64,000 nucleotides of DNA from Blastomyces gilchristii SLH14081 (GCF_000003855.2 NW_003101680.1:754976-818975); one strand, 5' to 3'; counted from the stretch's first letter, positions 11,100 to 22,838 are shown. Translations and numbers: made by a program. Notes: a model not told the origin generated them from the sequence alone.

Positions 11100-13575
11100 G
11101 CTGCCTCGCGGGCTGGATATGTATTATGCTGTGCAGAAACTGCGGATGAAGGAACATGGGGGGTTTTCGAGAGATAATAAAGGAATGAATGATGGCCACC
11201 ACGTGCCCGTCCCACATTGAAAATCTGGGGTCTGCCGCTGGGTGGGTATCCCCCTGACTGTCTGGGCTCGATGCTCTGGTTAGCCATATGGCTGCAGTTG
11301 CCAATGCCAGGTTTTATACGCCGTATGTAGTACTCCGTGCATGTATTCTGTGGTTCAACCTCGACATTTAGTGGGAATTTAGCGGGCGAAAGGCTCCCGC
11401 CAGGCACAGGCACCTGCACGATGTTAACTCTATTAGCAGCTCTGGACCAACGAAAAGCCTCGCACAGGAGGGGTCGGTTTGAGGCAGACGGTTTGGGCGA
11501 GGTCCCGGCGACAGGGGCGCTGAAGTGGCGGCTGACTGGCACCGTGACATTTGGAGTGCTACTGACAAGCGGTAATGTCAGGTTTCAGCTGTTTCCCAAC
11601 CTGGTCCTCGTACTCATATTAATTTCCAGGTGCTATCACGCCACAGGCGTTCGTGGATTCCCCTCCAAATCATAATAAATGATAGAGAAAAACTCTGATA
11701 CAAACATTTGCAAGTTCGTTCGAAGCCTTGAAAGCGTTGAAAGCGTTGAAAGCGTAGAAAGCTCTCCATTATGAGCGTGGCCGAATAATGTTACCTCAAG
11801 GACTCACACAGTCTGATTCTCTCAACCAATGGGTCGCTGTTATCTTTTAAAATCATTGTTATCGAATCCCCGGCAGTTGGTGGACTGCCAACTAGGCCAA
11901 GAAAACTCCACTAAATTAGTTAAATAAGCCCAAGAAAAGCCCGAGGCTAGAATATTATTCCGACCAGGCCAACGAACAATGGAATCGGAGGCTTCGATCC
12001 AGCCTCAGTAGAGAGCAACTGGCGCGTTTGTCCATTCTCGGGCCAACCATCATTGTTGTCAAGTATGGATCAGGTCATCATCCTTCCGAGGCTGTGTCGA
12101 TATATTACCCGATATACGCTGCGTACGGTTGCTGTATGGCAGTGCGATAGGAAATATGCCGTCCCAGGAATAATCCTAGCTCCTTCAGGAATTAGGAGAC
12201 GCCATCTACTCAGCGTACTTGCTGGATCTGACTGGCATTATCCACTTGTTACCCGTGAAGACCCGTGTTAGTACTCTGTATTCGTAGATACTAGAGGGGT
12301 CAAGCCTAACGAATAGGCTTGGCATGCCAAGGTCTTACCTAGAAGTGGGAGCGGTTGCCGATGGAAGCCACTAGTAGACGGTAGTTAAGAACTATGCAGG
12401 CCCAGCTGCTAGCTAGCTATCGAGCTAGCGGGTTAAACGCCCTAATATTAGGGGCGGCTCCATGTGGCTTAATTGCATACCCCTCACGAGTAACAGCCTC
12501 GGGAAATGATTTTGAAAATCACTCAATTAATGTAGCCTTTATTGGAGGCTCTCTGGGAGTCTGGGGCCTATTAGGCGTGCAGGCCCTATTCCCTTGGCAC
12601 CATGGGGCCAATAGAATAGGGCTTGCCAAGCCTAAGAAGCCTGGTTAGTCTCTGACCTGGGTGAGGCCATGATGAGTATGGGGCTGAGATTAGCAACTGG
12701 AAGTCTGACATGGTGGGCACTGGGCAGTGACAGCCACTAATTAACTTCTCTGAAAGTTAGTGGCTGATCCAAGAGAAGGAATGAGTGATTGATTACTCCG
12801 TACTCCGTACTTCCACAGAATAATATAAGAATAACCTGGATCTGAGATACGTCAGGGCCGTGGCTTTTTGAGCATCGGGCTAGAACATTGCTTGGCTCGA
12901 TGGAAGTGTCCTGACACCTAGATGAGTTGCTCGATTCATGAGTCCGGAAACCAAGCTCAGATTTCACCTTTTCGGCGGTAGGACAGTCTAAGCTAGTGTG
13001 ACGGAGGGATGAGCGGATGAGCTTGTCTAATGTTGACTGATGTATGGAATCGAGCCCATCTCGTCTAACCGCTCTCCTGTTTTAATGCTCAAGTACCGTT
13101 AATAAGTTACATCATTATGGTTGGGTTCTCGTTAATCCGCGAGTTCACGCCGAAGTTGATGAGCCTTTTTTCTTGCAATTTTTTTCTGTTTTCCTTTTTG
13201 GTGCAAAAGCGCGTCAAATATGCGCGCGGCAACATCTAAGTTAAAGCACAGGGCATGAGGATCGTGCACTGATGGTTCATCCAGTCGACATATTTGATAT
13301 CACTTGAGTATAGTATCACGGCTCCTGTATGAAAGTAAAGTTTATGAAATCTTGACATTCAATGGGCATGCACCTACATACTGGTGCGGATATTATGTTT
13401 TTAGAATATTCATATTGAAAATATGACTACGTTATTCTGAACGTGGTCAGGAGTGCTCTCCTGTCAAGATAACCCGAAATATAGTAGGATATTAAAAATT
13501 TCACCCGAAAAAGGTACCGAAAAGCCGACTACATATTCAGACGTCACCTTCAGTTTTCGTTGCCATTATGAAATA
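11100..13575. other. 2.5-kb stretch without a recognised gene; palindrome-rich patch at about 12.3-12.6 kb
   Basis: No coding region could be supported on either strand. The part at about 12295-12640 is unusually rich in short perfect or near-perfect palindromes: CTTGGCATGCCAAG (12318-12331), GCTAGCT/AGCTAGC arms (12409-12429), CGCCCTAATATTAGGGGCG (12438-12456) and TGATTTTGAAAATCA (about 12509-12523). It may be a decayed foldback or MITE-like repeat; no matching ends or target duplication were found. The start of the Unc93-like promoter lies at the left side. Confidence 0.5.
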
Positions 13576-16500
13576 TCACTCTTCTGGAACCCATTCGCCA
13601 TCCTTCTTTGTCCATTTAGGCAATTTATCGTCCTGCCTTAGCTTAACAAGTTGCGTTGGAATGCGCAGCTTCCAAGGCTCGCCTTGCGGGATCTCTTGGC
13701 CTGGCTTCTGAGCTCTTTCGGCGATCTCATCAGCAATCGGAAGAAAAAGTTTGCTGGAGATGGCCGGGAGTGGGCCGCCGTTCCAGAGCTCGCCGAACTG
13801 CATAAAACTATCGGGTTGTCTTTCATCAGCACTTGGAGGTAGCACAATCCAGAATAACAGAAACTAGGGTAGGAAGCATACTGATCGATAGCGGCCTCGA
13901 ATCCAGGTCTCGTTGGGACTTGAACTCGAGCAAACCCTGCCTTCAGGAACTCATCGAATTGAGGGTCTGGATCCTCAAACGCCAGCCGCTCGGCCCAATA
14001 CGATTTACGGCCCCAGAAGTATGGGTACATAACGTACACTGGCCCATGCGTTAGTCTACGCTACAGGAAGCTTTCGGGGGAGATATGCAATGGTTTCCAC
14101 TCACTTATCTGCTCCCATTCAAACGCTTGCTCAAAGAAACGGACGTATTCCCCTTCAGCTTCAGCCTCGTAGAGGTTGATTTGAGGATACCCCCACGGGC
14201 CGGTCACAATGGAGTTGAAGCGGTCGAAATGTTGTCCGCTGATAATGGAGATGCAATTCTTCTTCAACTCCTGTTTGATTGTGGCTTGGTTTGCGGCTGG
14301 GTTTCTTTGGGATGGAACAATAAGCATGAGCACAACCTGTTGGGTGGCGAGAAACTAACCTTCCCTCAATGATAATTCCTTCCTGCAGCTGCAGGGTCGC
14401 CAACTTCTCCTCGTACTCTTGAAGCCTTGCTCTATATGCAGTCACCAGTTTTTTGTGCGTGTCTGCTTTCCACTTATTGGTCGCATCCTCTGTGACTGCA
14501 CACTTGACATCTACCGTCACAACTGTGCTAGAAGTGTTCCATGTCTTTATTCCCCATGGAATGGTCCCTCTTTCTTTAATAAGCGCAAGAGTGCAAATAA
14601 AACCGGAGCCCTCCTTAAATCGGTGTGCCGCATTTCCAACGATGACGTCGACCACCCAATTCGCTTCCCAGTAGTTTATCGTACAGCCGATGGATACTTG
14701 CACGGCTTCGTAACCTGAATCGATTGTAATCTGGCCACTGTGCTGGTAGTCTTGCCCAGGCTTACCATCACCTTTGTTGACTTGGTCGGTCGCTGTAATG
14801 TAGTCTGCAGGTGGGGGCTCCACATCGGTTGCTTCGTACGTTTTCACCCAATGGCCGTAATTTTCCTCGCCTTCTTCTGAAATTTGGGACGGCTCCAGGG
14901 CAAACTTTTGCGGTTGCTCCAGCATTGTTCGGGTTTCCGCAGCTTTGGTCATAGTGTTGATTACCCATGCAGCAGGCTCCGGAACCATGAAATCACTAAT
15001 TATTTCAGTGAGCATATGCGCCTCCATGGAAAACCAGGCGGGGAGAGAGATACTCACAATAGAGTGCGCAACCCATAATTGAAAACTTGGGCTTCATATC
15101 TACAGTTTAAAGTAAGACAAATCGCTCTCGTAAATGGGAAACAAAATATTGTTTGGATGATACTTACACCTTATTCACCCACTGGTAAACACCAGATATA
15201 TTCGCGTTGCCGGTAGAATTATTGATACCATGCAAATTCTTCTCCACGACTTCAGACTACGAGAAAATGTCAGAGAAGTATCCTACCGTGGTGTGCTCAC
15301 GGACACTTACTGTTGTTGTTGTAGTCGTCTTCTGGAGGACTCGTTCTGTAATCTTCTTGATAGCTTTCTCTGTAACGTCCTGTGAAAACTATAGAGATGT
15401 TAAAATCCAAGCCAAAAAACACAAAACAGCAACTACAAAAATCGGGGTTACCTGCTTACCTTCGTTGCTGTTTTGGTAGATTCCTCCTTGGATCGATTGT
15501 GGCCACCTTCAACTTTTGCGGAGACTTCCACCGCAGGGCCGTACTTCGCTGTCACCTGGACGCCCCCTTTCAGTTCATAAGCCTCTTTGATTTGCTTTTG
15601 AGTCTCCTGACCCATCTCGAACCGGCTCGTTGAAGCCAGCTCTCGGGTGTCTTCACGGATAGTCTCGGTCTCGAGACTAGTCACGGTCTCTGTTCTGTCT
15701 GTCCGGACATGTTCACGGCTCTTTGATTCGCCTTTCAACACATTCTCAATATGGGCAATATCAGCGCCTTCATAGCCAATTAACCGCTGCTTCACTACAA
15801 GGAGATCCCCAACGCCGACCTTGTTTACCTTGCCAATGGTGTGCGGAACCCTTGGATCTGGAGGTGGCAGCAGTGGAAGCTTAGGCACATGTAACCCAAA
15901 GTTGATTCCAGTGAAGAACTGGCTGTACCTGCTAGGCCGTGGTGTCCTCGCGCTCACCAACGTATTCCCAACTCGAATAATCCGTATATCCTCGAAGGAG
16001 GGTGCTAGCATCTTCAGATTTCGTTCAGCCTCGCGCATCTTCTGACGGAAGAGTCGGACAATGTCTTGTGGTTGAAACATTAGCTATACTTCAAATCATA
16101 TTTGACCGTTGGGGACATACCAGGTAATGGTACCGTATCCGGCTCAATCCCTTCCTTTTTCAAGAGGGCTGCTGTATTCTCAGATAAAGACACTTCTTTT
16201 TGAAGTTTCAAGGCATTTTGCCTCGCAGAGAGAGGCAGAAATTTTCCTATCCCTTGCAAGCCGGCACCGGCGGTAAGCAGCTCGCGAGTAAGACCCAAGG
16301 CGGATGTCGAACCAGCTCCGTCTTGTAACTGCAATGGATCCGCTGCCAAAACCGGATCGGTGACTGTTGCTGCAATTTTCGGTGCGTCGGGCGGATCTAC
16401 GGGAGTGGTGCCAGATCGTGCAGCAGCGGCTCGGAACTGGTCAACGTTAAGGCCCCTTAGGGTTGCTTGCAGGTCGAGTCTACTCTTCAACAAGGAGACC

Positions 16501-17683
16501 GCCGAGTACTTAGTATCAGGGATAAACCCATCATGTGGCTCCTGCTTAGTGATCTGGAAATTCCGCGGATCCATTGCCGTCAACTCCTTCACAGCCCGAT
16601 AAAGTTGATTGTGGAGGCTGAGAAGGCGATCTGCCTCTTTTTCGGTGTCATCAGTGGGATCCTCGTTACTGTCGTCGGGCTCTGAGAGTACCGATTTTAA
16701 TTGAGCTTCAGTCGGAAGCAACAGTGATCGTTTTCGGTACCCAAAGAGATTGAGGCTGTCTTCTGTTGGCGGCGTGGGATCTCCATCTGGATTGGGTCTG
16801 CTCACGCGTACCCACAGAGCGGGCGTCTTCGGAGGTTCCCATCCGGGGACGGTGGTATGCGCTTGGATGCAAACATACACATGCACACTATACGAAACTT
16901 GATCGCCGACCTTATAGGCCGTGTTTTCGCTCCATTCAGGAGCGGTTACAGGAGCAGTCACTTCAGTGTGTCCAGTGACAAGTTCTTTAAACGCCCTTGC
17001 GTTATCATTTGAAACAGCTGGTTGCGTATCTTTTTCCAGCTGGACTGCTTTTTCAATGAGCTCGAGGTCGCGGATCTGGGTGACAAGAGCTTCAACTGGT
17101 TTTGAGTGCTCCGCCTTGGAAATTAACGTTAAATTTGATATTCGGTGAAAGAAATCATATTCAAGCTAGGGAGTGGCCAAAAGATATTGGACAGGGAACA
17201 GAAAGTACCTGGTCATATTTGATTGCTACCACAGAATCGCGAAGATTGCGGAGCAGAGTAACGAATTCCTCACTCTTAACTAGGTCTGATGCTGCTATTC
17301 CAAACGCGCGTTTCGTCAATTCAAGAACTACAGTATACTGTAGATCATCATTGACGCTGCTAGCCTCATCAATCAGCACTTTAAATTCACGTAGCTTCTT
17401 TTGAAAATCTGATCCGCTAGGGTCGCTAATGAATTCTTTGCTGGAGATAAATTTTTTGACAACTTTCAATGCTTCGGTTCTAAGGTTTTGTGATTTAAGA
17501 GCAGCCAAAAGCTCCCTTTGAAAGGGCGAATCTTGAAATAAAGGGATGCTAGGTTTGCGAGCATCCTGAGATACATGAGCTGGGTGGTGGAAAGGTCAGC
17601 GATGATATTTGCTCCAGGAGGAGTGACAATTACCTACGCCGAATCAAGAGGAAATTGAACAGCGGTTCAGTCATTCTTTGCAT
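13576..17683 (-). CDS. Large protein of unknown function with a chitin-binding-like (CBM5/12) module; partner of the divergent toxin-like gene
   Basis: Eleven exons fit in phase: 17683-17638, 17579-17209, 17114-16121, 16064-15460, 15379-15311, 15256-15168, 15099-15058, 14995-14360, 14304-14105, 14038-13882 and 13807-13576, giving 1146 residues. Residues about 197-245 (EWSENTAYKVGDQVSY ... PGWEPP ... LW) match the aromatic pattern of CBM5/12 carbohydrate-binding modules. Residues about 470-700 are highly charged and Thr-rich (VGVGDLLVVKQRL, then a probable coiled coil). The segment after about 735 begins DFMVPEPAAW and includes GQHFDRFNSI, RFFEQAFEWEQI, YPYFWGRKSYWAERL and RVQVPTRPGFEAAID. There is no signal peptide or membrane anchor. 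From memory this texture is that of long uncharacterised bacterial proteins, not a standard fungal family; I cannot name it. It shares a 667-bp promoter region with the toxin-like gene. The least certain join is the 56-nt intron 16120-16065. Confidence 0.8.
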
Positions 17684-18350
17684 AGGCTTTCTCCTGAAGG
17701 CTAGAGTGGTTCTTTGAAACGATGGAAATTGGCGGAGGAAAATGAGTCCTAACCCACCGACAGTGCCTGGTGAAATGGCAATCCACCCACTTTATATATT
17801 GCTTTGGACAGAACGGCCTCCCCCAATTTCTAGAGCTGAAGGTATCACACGAGCCTCGTGGCCCATTTCACAAGGCTGGGTAGGCAACAGCACATTTTTT
17901 CCCGTGGAGGCGGCGCCGCCAACATAAAAAACGAGCCCGATGGAGGTGATGAATCCTTGGTACATGCGGGAAAGCCTCCAAAACACTCGACTACAGAGGC
18001 TGAGACATTCGTGATGAATGAAGCGGCGCACCCAGCTGAAGATTGTTGCATAGATTGATAATGTGATAGGAATGGGAGCTATCAAAACTCAAATTTTAAG
18101 CCGCATTGGACTCACCCAGACTCGACCGTTCGCAATATCCCATGATGCCGCCACAAACTTAGAACTGTGCACTGCCCACCACAAGTGGGAAAACGAAAAA
18201 GTAAAGAAGAGAGGAAAAAAAAGGAAAAGAAGAAAAAAAGTCAGCTTATTCATGACTGATCCCCGGAAAATTGATATTAAAAAAAAAACCTCTGCTGGGA
18301 ATACCATTGTCAATCAGCACATATCTTTTGTGACATAACGATAAAGCATC
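17684..18350. promoter_or_regulatory. Bidirectional promoter region between the divergent CBM-protein and toxin-like genes
   Basis: A 667-bp gap separates the two start codons. It contains a long purine-rich tract on the plus strand (about 18188-18245) just before the toxin-like start at 18351. No gene or recognisable operator was seen. Head-to-head arrangement over a short gap suggests shared expression (inference). Confidence 0.5.
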
Positions 18351-20286
18351 ATGGAAAAGATCACAGAAGCCGATCTTGAGAAGGTACTGCAGCAAGCCAA
18401 AAATGAGCTGATAAAACTGTTCACCAATGCCTCCACGAATACGTCGCAGATTGGTATCGCCCGAGAACGAGTGGACATCATGAACGAGCAGTGGACAACA
18501 GCACGGGCGAAGATTGTCGAGACATATGGCGGAATGGCCATTTCATGGGAGCACAAGATCAACAAGATGTCAAAGTGGTTCGAGCACGCGACGACTAAAG
18601 CCGCAGAGAAGGTGGCATACGAAACGACGAGCTATGATCGATTGAGCAGCCATAAAAGGAAGGATGCAGACCACTACGTGTTTGCAAATGCTTGGGCTCG
18701 TTCCAAAAATGAATTCTTCGTATGGTATAAGAACGAATACACAGGCGTAACGCACATCTGGGAAGCAAATCCGCTAGTCCCCAGGCTGACGGCGGCAATC
18801 AGAGACGAATTTCAGACTTGGTTCCAGCGACAAGTCGTCACACAAAGCCTGTTGGATCAGTCGTCTGCAGCTGCCATGCACGACTTTCTAAGCGAACGGC
18901 CGGATATGATTGTCCTTCTCAATCTAATTCCTCGTTTGCCGAAAATCAAAAGCATAAGCCAGGGGACCATCGACCGCCCGGCGGCTGTCGCAGCCATTGA
19001 GCTCACATTGTCTTTGGTGCCTTTTTTGGGAAACGCAATAGCATTGTATGAATTGTGGGCAGGCCGCGATCTATTCGGCTACGAGCTGAGCCATGTCGAG
19101 CAAGCCATCCTTGCCGCATCTATCCTTTTACCTGTCGCTGGTAGAATGGTTAAAGGGGGTAGAGCGCTATACACAGAGGCACGACTCGTCAAGCTCTACG
19201 GAAAAAATGCCGCCTCGTGGGGCAAAGTCTTGAATGCGTCTGCACGAGCTAGCGAACAACCAGCGGCAATCAGATCAATCGAGGCTGGCGAAGAAGCTCT
19301 AGCGAAGCTCGGTCGGGTTGAAGGAAAAATTGCCCAGGAAGCTGCGGCGGGTGTGAAAGCCGTTGTACACTCGCCCGGCACCCTTCCCAGGTTTGTCGCT
19401 CCGGAGACCAAAGTCCTTTGGGAAACACTCTCCAAGAAATACCCTATCCTGGACAAGTTGGACGAAATCGCCCTGGATAGGGTCCTCAGAAAAGGGCCCA
19501 ATATGAACCATATCAAAGGACAATTGCTGGAAGAACTTGCCGAGTCGCATCTCATTCCTATGCTGAGAGAGCGACATGTTGGATTTGCGTTAGGAGTAAA
19601 GGTACCCCAAGGAAAGACTCTAGAGTTCATCCCTGGATATTCTATTATGGACGCCTCAGGGCGGCAAATCACGGACGGCGTACTCGGCTATACGGACAAG
19701 CAGGTGTTCAATATCCTTGCCATCTTCGAAGCGAAGGCGGGAAGAAAGGGCGCCAGAGAGTTGACGGTGACAACGACAAGAGTCTCGAAAATGAGTCAAG
19801 ATGACCTGCTTGAAGTGAAAGCGGAAGCCAAGGAGTCTTGGCTGAACGCAAGAGGGATCGCACGGCGCAAGAAGCAACCCTTCTCTAAAACGGTAGCTGA
19901 CTTTGAAAAAAAGGTAAAATAAATGCCGGCTCTCATAGTGCGAAATTTGAATACCTTCTAATTGGTAAATGATTACACAGCTTCTTAAAACCAAAGACAG
20001 CGGTCAACTGCAAAGGGACCTTGAGCGGCTGAGTCGGAATGCCGGAAAACCGTTACCCAAAATCTACATCGGTGAAGTAGACACTGCTGTCCGAATAAGC
20101 CCAAACAACACAAAATTCTTTGGAATCTTTCCCAAGGGAATACGAACCAGCTTAGTAGAGGCTGAAGCCAAGGCTGCTGGTTTCAAATTCGAAGCGTTGA
20201 CAGTACCAATTCATAAGACACAGTTGAACGCTATGGCACAGGAACTGGCCCCACATTCTAAACGGATGGTAACGAAGGAGCAATAG
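18351..20286 (+). CDS. Polymorphic-toxin-like protein: pre-toxin hydrophobic segment plus PD-(D/E)xK nuclease-like C-terminus
   Basis: Two exons, 18351-19913 and 19981-20286, give 622 residues; the 67-nt intron starts gtaaaat, ends ttacacag and keeps phase 0, adding 101 codons after the first exon. Residues 1-200 are mostly helical. Residues about 211-285 contain a hydrophobic, Gly/Pro-bearing segment (LVPFLGNAIALYELWAGRD, then HVEQAILAASILLPVAGRM) resembling the pre-toxin TG domain found before the warhead in bacterial polymorphic toxins. Further on, conserved-looking acidic residues are spaced as in restriction-endonuclease-fold nucleases: KGQLLEEL (about 389-396), ITDG (Asp about 442) and FEAKAG (Glu-x-Lys about 460-462). 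No signal peptide, membrane anchor or adjacent immunity gene is visible. Nuclease activity is inferred and unproven. The intron shows it is set in a fungal gene context; descent from a bacterial toxin is an inference. Confidence 0.8.
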
Positions 20287-21439
20287 CGGGAAAGAATGAT
20301 CGGCACGTACTCAACGTGTTCGTATACCAGAGTGAGGGTGGTATAAGAAAGTCCATCAATAGTTCATAGTTATTGGGTTTCTCCTGCTTCAACCTCGTAC
20401 ATCCCTTTCGTAAGAGCAGGCAGTTGCAACTTCCGACAATATCAGTGTTTGGCTTGCCGTTTTGGTTCTGTTTACGTATCCGTACAATGATAACATTTTG
20501 GAATACACGCGGAGAGAGCAAGGTCATTGGTAAGGAAAGAAAGAAGAAAATAGGGCAGATCGGATCTATTCCGATTTAGTTAAAATGTCCCAATGTGAAA
20601 ATTTTCAAGCGTGCCTTCACATCTACCTTGGCCATCTAGGTTGAAATCGGCTGCAATGTGTATTGATTAAAACCGCCAACCATAAATGAAGGACTTGAGT
20701 ACGAGTAGAGGTAGTGGAAAACAACTCATTTCGTGACCATGTGTCCACTGATTGAATTCCGGCGGTAGCCACTTGTGCTACCGGGCCATGGTATCTGGCG
20801 GGAAGCGTCTGGATACCATATTCAACATCCGCAGCCATAGATCATAGTCAAGGGAAAAAGTTCCTAGAGTCATACCTTAACTATCGTAGATAAGGGGCAG
20901 GCAAAATGGAAATGACAAAAACCTGCCATAAATATGGTTGTGTCATCATTTCAACAACCTTAATAAGTCAGCTTGCATCCTTGCTCTTCTCCTCTAAGAC
21001 TATTTAGTCTTCAAGTGGTCGTTTCATCAGTTCTGAAAGTTCACTGACGACCTTCAATTGCTTTTGAAACAAATGTCTCAGTGATGGGAAAACAGCGAAC
21101 AATTTCCTGGGGGGTTGCGGTATCTAGAAAAAGGCTCTCCTCTCTCCTGACCAAAGGAATTGCTCATTCAAGGAGGGTATGTGCAATCAAGCACCGAAAA
21201 CTACGCCCCATACACTTCGAGCCTCGTGTATGGAGCAAGTGCACAGAGCTGGCGCACGTTTGCTGAAGCTCTGGCTGGATAAAATGCCAATGAGCTTTCT
21301 CCTGAAAATAAATCATTTCCCGATGACGGAGAATCCAGGAGCAACACGGAAGGACTGAGGATATAGAGGGAACATGTACTGTAATGTGTACATTAATAAT
21401 CAAGCTGAGACGGTATCGCCATGATGTGTTGTCAGGAAG
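20287..21439. other. Intergenic region between the toxin-like gene and the repeat nest
   Basis: No supported gene. Small open frames on both strands have no recognisable content. Composition is normal up to the inverted repeat at 21440. Confidence 0.55.
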
Positions 21440-21477
21440 CAGAAAACTTGACCTCGCTAAGTGCGCCACTTGACCTC
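21440..21477 (+). repeat. Left 38-bp terminal inverted repeat enclosing the repeat nest
   Basis: It starts CAGAAAACTTGACC and is a perfect reverse complement of 53873-53910. The sequence carries GACCTC hexamers twice, and further GACCTC copies follow towards 21502, as subterminal motifs often do in DNA transposons. Flanking bases give no clear target duplication (left ...gaag, right tata...). Confidence 0.8.
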
Positions 21478-21556
21478 GTTACATAATCATGACCCCGACC
21501 TCGCACAATACAGTAATAATCAGTTAGTAATTGACTTTCAATCTTTCAATCCATTC

Positions 21557-21666
21557 TGTGAGAGAGGTTGAACATGGTTGATTGTTGTTATCTAACTAGT
21601 AGCTAGTGAAAGCTAAATATATGTGTGTGGGTCACGTGGGTTAGGGCTTGTGTAGTAGCTCCAACA
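21557..21666 (-). repeat. LTR of the TRIM-like element (3' LTR on the minus strand)
   Basis: 110 bp, identical to 22729-22838. The next bases form a C-run on the plus strand, i.e. a G-rich polypurine tract on the element's coding strand. Confidence 0.88.
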
Positions 21667-21927
21667 CCCCCCCATGCTACGCAGGCCAGTTAATCCACGC
21701 AGTCAAAAGCGCCCAAATCATTCAAATCTGCAATAAAAATTAATTACAAAAAGTAGAGTCTAGTTTCCTCATAAGGACTAGCTCCATACATGAAAAACAT
21801 AAAAAACATGCAAGAAGAACGCTCAAATCCATTCTTTCAGTATTGGTATTACCCCCAGTTGTTCTAACGCCGCGGGATCTCATTCTTATTATTTTTGTGG
21901 TTTTCATCGTCATAGGCATAGGCATAG

Positions 21928-22195
21928 GTCATCGGTATGGGCATCGTAGGCACTGTGGCCTGGCATCATGGTCATCGGTATGGGCATCGTAGGCACTGTG
22001 GCCTGGCATCATGGTCATCGGTATGGGCATCGTAGGCACTGGGGCCTGGCATCATATAGGCACTGTGGCCTGGCATCGTAGGCACTGTGGCCTGGCATCA
22101 TATAGGCACTGGGGCCTGGCATCGTAGGCACTGTGGCCTGGCATCATATAGGCACTGGGGCCTGGCATCGTAGGCACTGTGGCCTGGCATCGTTA
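21928..22195. repeat. Minisatellite inside the TRIM-like element
   Basis: Three near-perfect 43-bp units start at 21928, 21971 and 22014 (GTCATCGGTATGGGCATCGT...), followed by shorter derived units of GGCACTGTGGCCTGGCATC alternating with catata or cgta linkers. On the minus strand it reads as a repeated DARPQCL peptide. It is tandem rather than spaced, so it is not a CRISPR array. Confidence 0.8.
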
Positions 22196-22728
22196 TCGGT
22201 ATTTCCATCGTTTTGGCGTCGATACTGGCGGTTATGGTTATGATTATGTCCGTGACATCGTTGACACCACGGGTTATGGTTATATCCATGATATCGTTGA
22301 TACCACGGGGTTATGGTTTTGATTATGGTTATGGTTTTGTGAAATCTGACCTCCGGATCCACAGTATTTTTGATATTGATATTGTTATTGGCATTGTTAT
22401 TGGGCATCATTATCAGGATTTTTGGTGTTCTTGTCATTCAACTGAGCAATATGCTGTCTCGGAATGGCGGCTTCATTGCAGTCTGTCATATCTTCGTGTT
22501 CTGGAGGATTATCTTGGGCTTGATTATTCTTGTTGTCTTCGCGCGGTTATTGATGTTGGAAAGGATCCAGCTATCTGATTCTCTGGGATCTCTTCGCGGT
22601 TGATTGATCTTGTATTGACAGGCATTTGGCATGGGGTATTTGAATGAAAGAAGCAGCTATTTGAAAAGCTTATTGTATGATTATTGCATGGTTATAATGC
22701 TTCGTAGAAGTGCAAGGGCTTCATAACC

Positions 22729-22838
22729 TGTGAGAGAGGTTGAACATGGTTGATTGTTGTTATCTAACTAGTAGCTAGTGAAAGCTAAATATATGTGTGT
22801 GGGTCACGTGGGTTAGGGCTTGTGTAGTAGCTCCAACA
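22729..22838 (-). repeat. LTR of the TRIM-like element (5' LTR on the minus strand)
   Basis: 110 bp, identical to 21557-21666; followed on the right by the target copy cattc, which is also the left target copy of the adjacent copia element. Confidence 0.88.

Larger units (their letters stand above)
21557..22838 (-). mobile_element. TRIM-like miniature LTR retroelement (1282 bp)
   Basis: Two identical 110-bp LTRs (21557-21666 and 22729-22838) flank about 1.06 kb with no pol. The 5-bp target duplication cattc is present on both sides (21552-21556 and 22839-22843). Read on the minus strand, each LTR starts TGTTGGAG and ends CTCACA. A G-run (complement of 21666-21673) precedes the 3' LTR as polypurine tract, and GGTTATGAAGCCC after the 5' LTR resembles a half-tRNA-Met primer site. 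The inside holds a minisatellite and short frames rich in Asn, His, Cys and Arg. It is not RIP-mutated, so it looks young and was probably mobilised by an autonomous copia element. Confidence 0.85.

Noticed and set aside
12394..12648. An 84-codon open frame on the plus strand
   Set aside because: It runs over the palindrome-rich patch and has no recognisable domain or splice partners.
19969..20286. A separate small gene, possibly an immunity protein, after the toxin-like gene
   Set aside because: A 67-nt intron with acceptor at 19980 joins this frame to the first exon in phase; the apparent ATG lies within the intron.
21928..22195. Regularly repeated units that look like a CRISPR array
   Set aside because: The units are contiguous and vary by slippage, without unique spacers, and sit inside an LTR-bounded element in a fungus; it is a minisatellite.
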